64,000 nucleotides of DNA, taken from NCBI GenBank assembly GCA_008973525.1, contig WACJ01000126.1:1736001-1800000 (forward strand), in the 5' to 3' direction. Under the pieces are notes generated by a model. It ran no database searches, was not told where the DNA came from, and worked only from the letters and a program-made list of their open reading frames with translations. Shown here piece after piece: positions 17,100-30,700 of the stretch. Within the stretch, counting starts at the first letter, position 1. Each line of letters begins with the position of its first letter. The position numbers and the translations under genes were made by a program. Source of the DNA: Stenopsyche tienmushanensis (lineage: Eukaryota > Arthropoda > Insecta > Trichoptera > Stenopsychidae).

Positions 17100-20000
17100 A
17101 AACAAATATTAAAGTTAAAATCTTCACTCCTTTACTTTTCCGTCCTGATAAAAATTAAAACACTATTGTACATCGTTACAATCACGCATTGAATAGCGTC
17201 GTTTCGTATCTGAAACGCCGAATTTACCTTGATATCCCAAGATCGCATCAAACAGAATATCTTTCATATAAACATAAACGCGTCAGATCCACGCAAACAT
17301 GTTGTATATGATTTTGAGAATATAAACTTAACGAGATAATATCTGGATGTGTAAGTTGTAAAGCTATGAGAGGCTCTGCAATTTTGAAAATAAATCTCAC
17401 TAGCGTAACGCATGTTAAAATCATCGCTTTTATACTACATCGTTTGTTGGTTTCGCGTAGTATAAGGACGCATTTCATTTTTGAGGAATGAGCACGGACG
17501 AATTTATACATGTAAGGCTTCATTTCGCCTACGTTTCAAAGAACATCAATGCATTAACGGCGAGCGTTACGATGCGACGTCACAGTATGAAATAATGCAA
17601 TTAGGGCCTCTGAGAATTATGATTTTCTGGCTGAACTCGTGGACGATCGATGTGCCAGATTTTGATACGTAAATAAAGTAGTTAAGGCTTTAATTTCCGA
17701 TAAACGACGGTGATTTATCAGCGATCGAATCATTTGCTGTTTATTTTCACGTTCACATTCCACGAGTCTATTCTTTAACGTAGAGAGCGCAGTGTTTCTA
17801 AAATAAGACGGCTTCTTCGGTTTGAACACACACGGAATACAAAAACGTTTGAATACACGGTGGGATTGTATTGAATACGCTTCTCTAATATCGGGACGTC
17901 GTTAAATGGATTTGAATGTCGACATCTTAGTATTTCACTCGTAAATTAATATTTTATATTGATCATAATATATATTTTTAATAATCACTAAATATTAATT
18001 TCTATATTATTAACTTTTAATAGGCCCTTTTAAAAATGTATGGTATTGTGTAACTAATGTAAAACGATTATTTACACGCTCAAATATATCATGCGTAACA
18101 TATGTATTGGATTCTGTTGTTTAGGTATTGTTTAAATTCGACGGCGAGTTTCCGTATTTAATAGCCGACAGTATTTTAAGTTTTGAACACAGGTTAATTT
18201 CCAAAATATAAATATGATATAAACTGATATATTTATTATAAAACAATAATGGTTAGATTGAAATATAAATTAATACAATAATTTGTGTTTTATTTCATCC
18301 TCGTAAATAGATGATTTAGATCTTAATTACGATATTAATAAAAATAGACGCAAGTGTGATTTTGTTGTTGGACATTTGTTGTTATGTGATACTTTTAATG
18401 AGGATACCAGTGTTTAATTTCAAGGGCTTTAAATGGTCACACGTAGGCGAGAAAACAACGTTTTATTAATGCGCTAATAAGATTGAACATATTAAATATT
18501 ATTTTTAAGAAGCAAAACGTATTTACAATTGTCAAATATCTAAACTTAACGCTGTTTACGTAGATTACTGTGTCAGCTATTAATAGAGTTTCACACGTTT
18601 CATCATAAAATAGAATGTTTCACATCTCTTTTCTTCATACAAAGACCCCGTGCGATATTTTAAGATGTTATGTTTTCAATGTTACGTTGATTTTTATTTA
18701 TAAAATCATACAAAACACAATTTTTTCTGATTAATTCTCAACGACGACCTTCAATTTTTTGTTAACTCTCCAATTTCTAATGGTATATATCCGCAGTTAT
18801 TGTTTCGTGTTGACATGAGCTTTTGTGCATGGTGTCCGATTGTGAGATGGTATTTTGATGTGTCGGCAGTCTAGAATTTGGACCGGTTGGACACGAAAAC
18901 GTTGTGCCCACTCCTTCCAACTTTAGGGCTTTACGCAATCAATTTGGGGGAAAAAGACCTTCTATGACCTCGATAGGGTCGTAGAGGCACCCCCCGGCGG
19001 CCAGTAGACTCAGCAGGCTCCCTCCAGGGGTCGCGAGCGTAGCTCAAATGCCTTTTAACCCATAATTTATATAGATATATATGTATCATAGAATTATTTA
19101 TTATATTGCATACATATTATATAGCTAATCTAGTCTAGTATCTTAGCTACTCCTTAGCCAGTCCATCCCCTTACGCTCAGAGTGTAAGTGGCCACAAGTA
19201 GTAGAGAAATAGCAGGTCCTCGCACATGATTTTAGATTTTTCGACTTTTGCACCCTAGTGTGCACTTTTGTTGTGCGGGTTGGCATGGCCTCGAATAGCA
19301 GGGTAAATAAAACAGCTTAGATCAGTGAACGGTCCAATGTTCTTCCACTGCAAATCTGGTCTACGTACGTATGTTCTATAGCCCTATACAACGGACTTAT
19401 TACATCCGTTGTATATATCCTTATATTTTTTAAATTCTTCATTGCATTGATGCTTGTGTACTTGCGTTGGGATTTAAAAAAACCCGTATACGAGTCGGCG
19501 TCGCAAAATAGCAAAGAATTTGCCATAAATAAAATCAGGAAAGCCCAAACAATTGTTAAACAAAGTGTTTTATCAAAGTTATCTTATCTATCAGGCTTTG
19601 CTTTGCTTAATTGTAAATTTATCTCGAATTTTATGCACACTAATTCTGATAGATTAGTCATCTTTTCACAACAATATAAAACGTAAGTCCTATATTTAAC
19701 TAAAATAATGCCGTCTAAGAATAATAAAACAAGTCGCGCTTTATCAAAAATATCTTTTTTATTTTTCATCCGTAAACAATTTACAATAAAATAACATTTT
19801 GCACCGAAAAACATTAACCATTGCGGAAATAAATATAAATTAATCCTGAAGTATTTAACCCTAACCCTTATGTGCTTCTAAATATATTGAATTTATCCTC
19901 TCGGTTGTGAATAATTCAGGATTAATACAGGCGATAATATTTATAATACACGAAGTAGAAAAGTTAATACAAAATCACATATTCATCGACTGATGCCTCC

Positions 20001-21634
20001 GTATCTTAAATCCGAAAAACAACCTCGAAACTTAAATAATTCTATTCAAATACTATACATACATTTTCAGTCGACAAATCCAACCACGCTTGAGCAAACG
20101 ATCTTTAAATCTATCCATTAGATCGGTTTATAAACATTTGCACATTCTGCATCTATATATTCGCTAACAATTTCAATAGGATTTTAAGATGAAAAAGATA
20201 AGTTTTAATATATGTAAAACATAAGAAATATACATAGCAATAAATGACCCGTAATATAAATATGCAATACAATCTAACTCCTACGAATAGGTTTAAAAAT
20301 ACATCGAAATAATTTAGAGAATTAAATGAATTTTATATAATTAAATTAAGTACATAAATTATATTCAACTACAGGTACAGATTTACACATCGAATTATTT
20401 TTTACATCAACAAAATACATTGTAATGCAAGCAAAACGTCTGAAACCCGATTAAATACGGTTTGATTTGCTGAAAAATTTGCTAACATTTGTATTAAATA
20501 AAAATAGACGTTATAAAATTTTAGACTGTTAAAAATGCAGCTGTGTGTAATTAAATACTTACGTAATAAAATCTAATCCACACGTACCGTAATACTATTT
20601 AGTCTTGATTCGCACTAATAGCCAAGCGCGGCTTATGTATTTAGTAGACTATAATTGCCACGCTGCATAGCGTATGCTGCTAAATTTTCATAATAAATAT
20701 TACTTTTCAAATTATATTTTAATATGGACCCTTACGTCGATTTCCCAATATTCTAATTATCAGATAATCTTTAAAGAATGTATAATAAATCGATCTAAAT
20801 TATAATAACTAGCGGTCTCCATATTCTTTTATAGTTACGTGTAATACGGTTATTAGGGGGACCGGAAAGTAACAATAACGAATGTCCTTTTTTGTGTGGT
20901 GGGATTTTTTCGGAGTTTTTTATTATGAATTGAAACCCGATCATTCGTTACAGCGATTATTTATTATGAGCTCATATAAAAATTATAAGTTTTGGTCGAT
21001 AACCAAAAAATAATTCTTAACGATAGCAGCCGCGTGCTTCAAAAATAACACAAGAAAAACCTTTTCAGATCTTTTTCATCTGCAAAAAATTGTTTTTGAT
21101 TACTTCTCGGTCCACCTAATATAATTGCAGTACGAAAAGAATATGATTATATGAATTACAAGGGTCTTAAGCAGATAAAAATTAATTATAACCACCTCAA
21201 AAACATCAAAAAATTAAGAAGAACCATTGCATTAATATAAGTCTGCTAAAAATGTTTATTCATCTTATAATATTTTTGGTAGTTACTAGATTATGTGCTC
21301 ACCGCAATAAATTAATTGTAACTGGCATCCAATTGACGGATATAAATTGACGTTAAAAATAATAATCTATTCTTATTTTAGCTTTTAAAGCACACTTTAA
21401 AATGTCATTTATAAAAATTAAAACAAATAATACTTTGAAAAAAGAATGATCTAATTAAAAGTATTCTAGAATGGGCGAGATTCAATCTACATATGCGGTA
21501 TGTAGATCATGCTATTGTACATTGCATAAAATGTCTATATTTTTCTAAGATAGCTGCATACATTGCATCAAATATATGCGCTGTTCAATACGCATTGAAC
21601 AGTATTTAAATAAATACACAAAATAATAGCCTTA
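17100..21634. other. intergenic stretch, mostly featureless
   Basis: AT-rich DNA between the PP2A and SLC25 genes, which converge tail to tail. Apart from the repeat at 18850-19310 I could not support a gene, RNA or element. The open frames near 19317-19814 lack motifs. Confidence 0.45.
18850..19310 (+). repeat. copy of an unclassified dispersed repeat (GGACCGGTTGGACAC family)
   Basis: The core ttggaccggttggacac at 18884-18900 recurs at 36180-36215 (minus), 44180-44210 (minus), 50575-50600 (plus) and 55590-55612 (plus). This copy and the one at 50490-50840 also share 3' blocks: an agtccatccccttacgctcaga-like segment and a gtgcgggttggcatg-like segment near 19275-19290. No terminal inverted repeats or recognised protein motifs were found. 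Confidence 0.6.
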
Positions 21635-21640
21635 TTTATT
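21635..21640 (-). terminator. SLC25 carrier polyadenylation signal
   Basis: AATAAA on the minus strand 76 bases after the carrier stop codon. Confidence 0.45.
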
Positions 21641-21715
21641 AATAAACGAGGTCTCATCTAAGATAGCTGTGAGTGAATAATGTCATACATAAGCCCGTAT
21701 CGTTCAAGCGTTAAT

Positions 21716-24700
21716 TCAAATTTTCATTCCGGTGTCCAATTGGAGTGCTTGCTTCATCAGCTCGTACGTTGAGAACGAGACGGCGACCATTGGAATGGCC
21801 CTCAAATAGTTGATGCTCATCCCCCTGTAGAGTCCTCTGATGATTCCGTCTTCCTTGTAGATGAGGCCGAGAGTTTGAAACATTCCCATACTGAAATTGT
21901 TGTAAATTATACGCATTTAAATTTTGAAATATTAGAAAAATTCACGCGGTTCGATTATGATGTTTATTGATTATATTTGCCTTATCTCCGATGTTAGTAT
22001 TGAGCAATACAATGTGCAAAATAAGCAATAAAGAATCAAATATAGGATGCAGCAGGGAAATTACCTTATTTTAATAGTGAATAACACAAACAGTAAGTAA
22101 ATATTAAGGTTGCCTCCATTCTGGTCAAAGCATTGAAATAGTCGAGTTTTGAAGCTTCTCATCAGAGAAGGGTGGGATCATTCGAGAAGTTTTTTAAACC
22201 AAAACTTGAAGATATGGATGTTTAATTTCAGCAGGATGTCGATGAATCTTTTGCGAGAACTTTCCTGGACCCCACATCTGTCTTCAGTGGACGGCACGCG
22301 CTTCTGAAATCTCTGGTTGACTGTCCAAGGATCATGTCTTGACTACAACAATATTCAAGCTGCTATTGACAGTATATACGTCGATACGCTGGAAAGAGCG
22401 GAGAGAAGCTTCAAAACTCGACTATCTCAATGAATTGATCAGAATGGAGGCCACTTTAATGATATAATTTTGAAACATCTAATATATAAACATTAATTTT
22501 TGTTTGTTCGTATTTAATGCACTGCCATACCGTTCATCCGATTGTTATAAAACTGTGTCAGCTTATTATTAACACTCGCGCGAATAACATAGGCATAGTA
22601 CAATTAAGGGACGTTTCTACCTTTTTAAAATAAGTTTCCCTGTTGCATCCTGTAGATGTGTTAAAATAGAAATCCTAAGCAAACGTTAAAAGAGATACTT
22701 ATTTAAATATTTATAATAACAACGTGAATAAATAATTTACATTTAAGAAATAGTAGAAGAGCAGATTGTTTTAAAAATATATTATAACGGGTACCAGAAA
22801 AGATTGATATTTATCAAAAATAGTTTTAGATATGGACATTTTTACCAATATAAATTCCAATTTTTTAATCATTCTTGTCGGGTTTAAAGCGCAGACTTTT
22901 TATTGTTTCACTTTGACTGCGTTCCGTTTAAATAATATTGTATCAATCTTTACTGTGTATTATTAATGTTTGTTATTAGAAGAAAAAATAGTGTTTTATT
23001 TCTTTACACATGGAGTAGTCCACTCGTAGATAGTCCAATCGAGTAGTTATCAGTTTCGCAACTAAATTGCCATAGATTAAAATCTATAAGAAGTGTGGTG
23101 TTCAGCAAAATTTATAAGAAATACAAATGCTTAGATAATTGAGTTGTGCTAGCCGAAATATGCCTGTTTTTTATTTTATATTTTTGTATCCTTGGTTTTA
23201 TCCAAAGGATTATCTGAATGCGACGCCTAGATGTCAATTGTACTCTACAACAACCTGTCAATGTTCTCTACAACAGCTTGCTGGAGTTGAAAATGCTAGA
23301 AGGAGCAGAACTCATTGCCCACACCAGAATCAACGCGTAAATGCGGGAAAATCACCTGTAGTTGGCGGCAGAGAAAACTGAGAAAATGATTTGCAGTAGA
23401 AGAAGATTAAGGGTCAACAGTTTTGTACCATCAACAGTTTGTTGTCAATGGTCACGGGGTTGAATACAGCAAAATGCTGAGATACCTCGGGATTCTCATG
23501 GATAACAAGCTGATCTTCAGTAAACACATTGAAGCATCTGCGCAGAAAGTGCAGAAGGTAGCTAGCAAGCTCGGATAGCTCATGCCCAACATCGGAGGGC
23601 CAAAGCCGTGCAGAAGAAGAACCATAAACGAGGTTATACACTCAATCCTTCTGTACGGAGCCCCAATATGGCATGAGTCACTAAGCCATGAGAGCCACAG
23701 AAAGAAGCTGGCAAGGGTCCAACGGCAGGGAGCGCTCTGAGTCACCACAACATACAAAATAGTATCTGAATAAGCGGTGCTCGTGATTGCTGGAATCCCC
23801 CTGCTGGACCTCCAAGCAAATAAGAGAGCCTTGCACTTCGAAGATCCCAAAAACCACAACGAACAAGATCAAAAACTGAAGGAAGCCTGGCAGTAGAGAT
23901 GGGATCAGTCCAGCAAGGGAAGATGGACCCATCGACTTATCCTGGTTGTAAGCTGGTGGAGGGCCTGAAAACACGGAGAAACAACCTACCGCTTGACCTA
24001 GGTCCTCACTGCACATGGATGTTTTGGTTTGTACCTGAAGCGTGCCACTAATGCCAAGTGGAGGTCGATGACGCCGAACACACCATCAATGATTGTGAGG
24101 CTTGGACACCTCAGAGAAACATGTTGAAATAAACACTCAGGATAGCTGAGCCCAACGCTAAGAACATGGTCCACAGCATGATGGTGAACAAGAAAAACTG
24201 AGACCTTGGGCGAGATTTCGTTGAAGAAATCATGAGCGTCAAAGAAGGCAGTGAGAGAGAGAGATGCAGAGCAGGCTCTCTAACACTAGGATAGGGCCAG
24301 CTACTTAAGGCCAGACTACCTGCCCTCCTGAAGTAATGTGATAAACAATATCAGGGGGGCAGGGAAGGACAAGGGAGGGTTTTAGTCAGTAAGAATCTGA
24401 CACTACCTTGGGATCAAGCCCAGGGTGTCTTATGGAAGATTCTCCTCCCACAGGAAAAAGAAAATGAAGACGTCCATTAACCTCCCCAATCAACAAAAAT
24501 GTGACCCGTGTGTGCAATTTTATGATCCATACTACATTGGTTCACATTGGACCTGGCTTTCCTTTTTTGAGACTTCTTTGTTTCCTCACTTAAACGGAGT
24601 TCTGAAAGGGAACCATTGGAACACGATTGAAACTATCCGAGTTCATATTACATCGGCTCTAAAGGACATCCCAGAGAAGACCTTTCAGGTTCAAATGTAT

Positions 24701-27700
24701 CAACGCAGGAGGATTCTATTTCGAATATTGAGTCACTTTTTATGGACACAATTGAATCATATCAATACGTCACATGTTTATTTCCAGGAAGACGGTGCAA
24801 AAACATCTAGACATCACATTAGGACGATCTTTACTTAGTTTCCGCTGTTTAGCGTTTCCTTTTAGGTTTCATATGTTGATCATTTCCTTTCACATGTGTT
24901 TTTATTAAATTTTAATGACATTAGCATAAATAATTTCAATCATAGCAATTATATAATGCATTAAAAATAATACAGCATGCTATCAGAGATTAAATATGAC
25001 AAAAACATCTTGTACATGTCGGACAGACTAAGCACGACTGACCTGAGAAACATCAAAACAAAAACAATATTCTTTTCTGGTACCCCCATTTGAATAGTCC
25101 TGGTCAGAAGTTAATGAATAAATAAAGTATTAACAAGTCTATCCTTTTTACCAACCTTCTGTAAGTGGAACAAAGTCGAAGAGAAGATCAGACATGAAAA
25201 ATAAAAAATAGATTGAAGTAAAATTAATGTCCCATCACCGAAATTATCACACATTTAAAAAAAAGCAAACCAATTCAGTTTTAAACGAACGGTATTTTAA
25301 AAAGGATATTAAACACCATATACCAAATCATCAATACTTTCATGAAATTCCGGAATCCTTGCGTTACATCTGATTTTAACAAAAATGTATTCAAACATCA
25401 TATGGATGAAATAATATTTTTTGTCTTTGTGTTAAACGAATAAGCTGAATACAAAATATGCCACGCAAAATCATGCCATCATAAATGATGTGCTATCATT
25501 TAAAAAACCAAGATTAATCAGCCAAATTTAATCCAACCGATTGTTAAAACGTCACTTTTAAATTTGCTCCATTCGGGATAAAAATATATACATTTTAAAT
25601 GCGGCATTCATTCGTTCAAATATTTTCAATCAACGGTACACAATAAAATAAATCAAAGCTCCCAGCTTATGTACAAGCAATTTTCAAACACCGCTAATCA
25701 TCTTATACCATACCCAAACTTTTCCGTATGGGGGCTCATTAAAGCTAGCTGCATGCGTCGTCTCGTTACATCCAACGGATAAGAAACCGATTGGGCGACA
25801 GCGCCGGCAAACCCTCCGCATAATAATTTAGCCGGAATTGATAATACTAAACCACCTGATAAACAAGTACACATATTATTAATTTAAGATTACAACGTAA
25901 CATATCGACGATTGAATCACTTAATATTACCCGTATTCCTATCTAGTTTATCACAACCGTATTGCGGCAAATACTTCATAAAGAGATATTTGAGCATTTC
26001 GAAGCAATAGAAGGATAGTCCAGCATACGGCACCATACCCATCAGAGTCGGTACGAATCCACGGTACAATGCTCTGGTACCACCTTCCTGTAATATATGA
26101 ATATAACAATCAAAATCAACGTTATTTGATATTTTCATATATGCATATAAAATACGTACGGTTTTAAATATAGTAACGGCTGCGTGTACGATGCCGGTAT
26201 ATCGTCTATCACCGGCGACTTGAAAGGCTAATCTTGCTCTTATGGTGTCCAAGGGATACGTTAAAGCGACCGCTGTGACGCCGGCTCCCGCACCGGCAAC
26301 AAATTTATCGAGATGTTTCGGTAAGCCCAATCGGGCTAAATACTGAAAAATATTAAAATTAATTGTTCAATATGATATAAAATAAGAATAATATTTATTA
26401 TTTTAAGCGATAAACAACAGATGAAATGCATCAATAATGTTTGTAAACAAATCATGTTTACATTGCAGATCTCTACACGATCCGGAACGAATCTGGCTTG
26501 GAAGATATTGACCAGAAGTACGATGCCACGAGCCAAACGACGATGATTGGCATTGGCAAGTGCAAAACCTTGAAAGATTAAATAGAATACAGTCAACACT
26601 CTCGAGCACCGCATCATAGTGTCATATATTTCAGTTAAGACGCTAAAAAAAAATATATACGTGCAGATTTATAAACAATGCGAACTCAATATCCGAACAA
26701 TTGGGAGCAGAAAATAGACGGTCCTCAAATAACGTCATGCAATAAGTATGTTGTTACTTGGCAGAACCGATTTATAATTTGTTTTTCAATATGAAAAACA
26801 ATTCTCAGTGATAATTACTCGGAATTGATATGTATTCGGGTTGGTCGATTTAGATATGTTGTAGAAATTTGATGATTAACATTGAGATGATGATCAGACA
26901 TTCTATTTAAAGCGAAGGAGCCTCGAATTTTTGGCCACATCATCGATTAAATATACTGCAGTCGGTACAATTTCATCAGATCGTTTATGAAAATATTTCT
27001 GCAATTAAAAAGCATTGCAAATTAAGTCCTCATAATCATCAATTGCAATGTTGAGTGAGCTTCAGCATCTGATATATTGCAATTTTATGCAATATTATTA
27101 TAACACATAGTACCACATGAAAATTCGGATTTTTACAGGTTCTTTTAATAGGGACGCTCTAAATTTATTAGGGTGTAGTGGCCATGTTATTGGAGCAAAA
27201 TCTGTCAATTATATTATGAACTATTAAATAGTGTATGGCAGCGATGATATGCATACCGACGACGTTGTTGATCCATCGACAGTTGTTGTGCTCTGTTTAC
27301 TTTGGCAACTATTAGACCAATACGCGCCAGCATGGTGCATCCGTTAAATGCTCGCAAAACAAATTCAGCACACAAACAAATAATTTAAAAACTTTCTCGG
27401 ATACACGCCCAATAACTCACCAAAGTTTCATCTCAATCGAATGAATGGTATAGGAATGTATACTCAGCAAGCAAACTTATTTAAAAATCTCGGACCACAA
27501 ACAGACATTCATTTATATAGATATAGATATTCATTATATATAAATAAAAATATTGAATTTAAAATGAAAAATAGTTTAAATCGCCGTCCAGCAAATTCAG
27601 CCAGATTTATGCGACAGTCATCGAAAATTTAACCACCCGAATACGCACCACCGGGAAAAGCCGCTGCGGACATTTGAACGATGTTATATTCCATCTAATA

Positions 27701-30700
27701 TATAAAAAAAAAAATAGTCTATTTGTTCGTATGTAATGCGCTGCCAAACCGTTCATCAGATTGCGATAAAACTTCGTCCATTTATTGCTAAAGATTGCGC
27801 GAGTAACATAGGCATAATATATAAAAAACAATGTTTGTTTGTCCGTATTTAATGCGCTTCCATATCGTTCATCCGATTGCGATAAAACATTGTCAATTTA
27901 TTGTTTACACTTGCGGGAATAACATAGGCATAGTAAAAATATTGTTTGTGTACACATTTTATTATGCGAGACGCAGCATTGCATGCAACGCATGCCGGGT
28001 ATTTATATATATTTAATTAAAATGCGCTTAAATTCCGACCGTTCATGTGAAACGCCCTAATATTAAGACGCATTTTAGGCGTATCAAAGACCAACGCGGA
28101 AAGATTTAAATTGGACTTTCTCGAAATTGGATCAAAACGTTTTATTGTCCATAACGAAACAAACAAACGATCTCGGATTGCAATACGCTTCCTATATTGT
28201 AGCAATATTTAAACGATCGCCGAGCACAATGGATGCGATTTTTTAACGTTGAGCCCATTTGGCTGAATTTAATGACGAGCCCGATGTTTGGAGGCACTGA
28301 TTTGCACAATTTCATTACGCCATACGCGATTTTTTCTCACGGACATCGATGATAATAACATCGGACCATAAAATAAATTCTTATCAAGACACTTACGACG
28401 ATAATGATGACGTGTTTCCCAATAAGCGACTATATACTATATAAACGATCTGTTCGTAAATAAGGGTTATAACCATGGATAAGCTCCAAAATAGAATGCA
28501 TTTGAGTGCATTCAGTCGATCCAAATCCAATCCAAATGCATTAACGGTATATAAAAGATGACGTGTGCATGCATGGTTAAATATGTGTACACGTTGATGT
28601 GTATGTACGAAAAGCAGTTAGTACGACCGATTTTGAATGATTCGGTTAAGTAAAATGAATTACCATGGATCACTGTAAAAACACATTTAAATCAGAAAAA
28701 CGAATAGGATGGATGTTATGGGGTAGGATGGATGTTATGGGGTAGGATGGATGTTATTGGGTAGGATGGTTACCGCATGTCTCGTACATTATCAACCATT
28801 TTTCGTCCAGTAGGCGATATTAAAAAGATTGTGGAAAACTACAATATAAGATACCACTTTATTCACAAGGACTTTGAATACCTATAGTAGTGCAAATACA
28901 ATGGCTCATTATTTCGGCATATTTTATTAAAACCAAGAGCTGCGCCTTGAATTTCAGATTCAATTGCATGTCGCATGCAATTGTTCATGGAAAATATATA
29001 AAATCTTGCGGCAAAACATAAGTTTTGCAGCGACCACAATAGTAAAAATCGCATATTTCTGAATGCAACAATGACATTTCGTATTTTTTGTATCCATTGA
29101 TAAGAGAAGAACTCGGCAGTGAATCGTAATAGATAAGCGAATTTAATAAATTCGCTATGGTATTAAATAGCTGCCAAGTTGAATTTCACAATGTAACACA
29201 TTATTATTTTTTCTTTGTATACGTTGTTGGCCAATTGACTTTTTGGCGCCCCGGGCAAACAATATTTTGCCTATTCCCATACAATACTTGTATTTCAATT
29301 GTGTATTTGTGATAAATTCTCCAAAAAGTTTTAAAAGAGAAAACTATTTGTTTTCTTAATTTTTTTCGAAATTAAACAAAGTGTGTTATGTCCTAAAAAA
29401 GTACTTTTTTTAAAAAAATATATTGACATTTATAATTGCATCTGTAGGTAGTTTCGTAATTTAGAGTCGTAACCTAAACATTCAAAACGGTTCAAATCTA
29501 CAGATGTGGTTAGCGACCACATTTTTTAATCCGTAGTAATAATAGATCATATCAGAAATATATCATAACAGGAAGTGTTAACACATTCCCGGCGGGTTAT
29601 GCATAGCATTGTCTTTTGCTTGATGCGGAACGTAATTGCGAAAATTATTAGTACATCTTAGTGTATAAAATTAGCAGTAGTTTTTAAACTCTTTAAAAAC
29701 TTTATTCATCTATTTAAAGTCTTTAAGTAGTTTAAATATTAAAGACGCATCTGTGCGACTTTGAATAAGAACCAAATCTAAATGATCTAGTTAAATTAAC
29801 ATGTGGGCTATGTGCGTGAAGAATCTGTAACCAAAAATTGAAATATTCGCGTAAGATCCTTTTATTAAAGCCAATAAATTACACTTAAACCTTTTTTTGT
29901 GCGGTAGATGCGTTCCGTGGAAAATCGCACAAAAAAAGCTATGACTTACATAGAAAAAGTGAAGATGTGTTCCATGGCTTTTAAAAACCGCATAACTTTG
30001 AAACAGTCATACAAAATACATACAAAATCGCATAAAAAAAGTTAATAATAAAACATGAAAACAATAAGGCAATTAAAAAATAACATTTTTGGTAACGTTT
30101 AAAGGACGTCTTGCGTTATTGGTAAAATTTTAAGGATGTCTGATATCTGGCATCTTAAATGCCAGAAATCCCCTAGACAAATACTAATTATTTTAATTAA
30201 AAATTATCAGCGCTGTGTTATAATTTTCGTTGTGATTTTCGATATGATTGATATTTTGATACGTAGTCTTTAAGAAAACAAAGAATAATAAAAATTGCAT
30301 TAAAACAAACAGCATAACTTCGAAATCGCACAAAAAAAGTCACAAAAAAGTGGTTTGAGTGTACATGGCTAAAGTTGCACAGGTGCGTTTTCCGCTTCTA
30401 CTGATAGTACCCGAAAGGCGCAAATTTGCGTAATCCGACGGGAATGTGTTAATAGCAATGTGATCATTACATGTAATGTAATCCATACAGGTAGTAAGGA
30501 AACATTCGGCATAAAGATAAAAACGTATTCAGTCAAAGCAGGGGATACATCCCAATAAATTGCAGCAATAAACAAAACAGCGTTAAACGAGGACATCTGA
30601 ACATGTAAACAATGGGGATAAGTGAATTAGAACAGAGAGTAACCAAAATGTAGTAATGAGTTTTTTGTTTGTTTAATTTTGTGAAATTCATTGATAGATC

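Noticed and set aside
28706..28769. Possible CRISPR-like array
   Set aside because: It is a head-to-tail 19-bp tandem repeat without spacers, in a eukaryotic intron.
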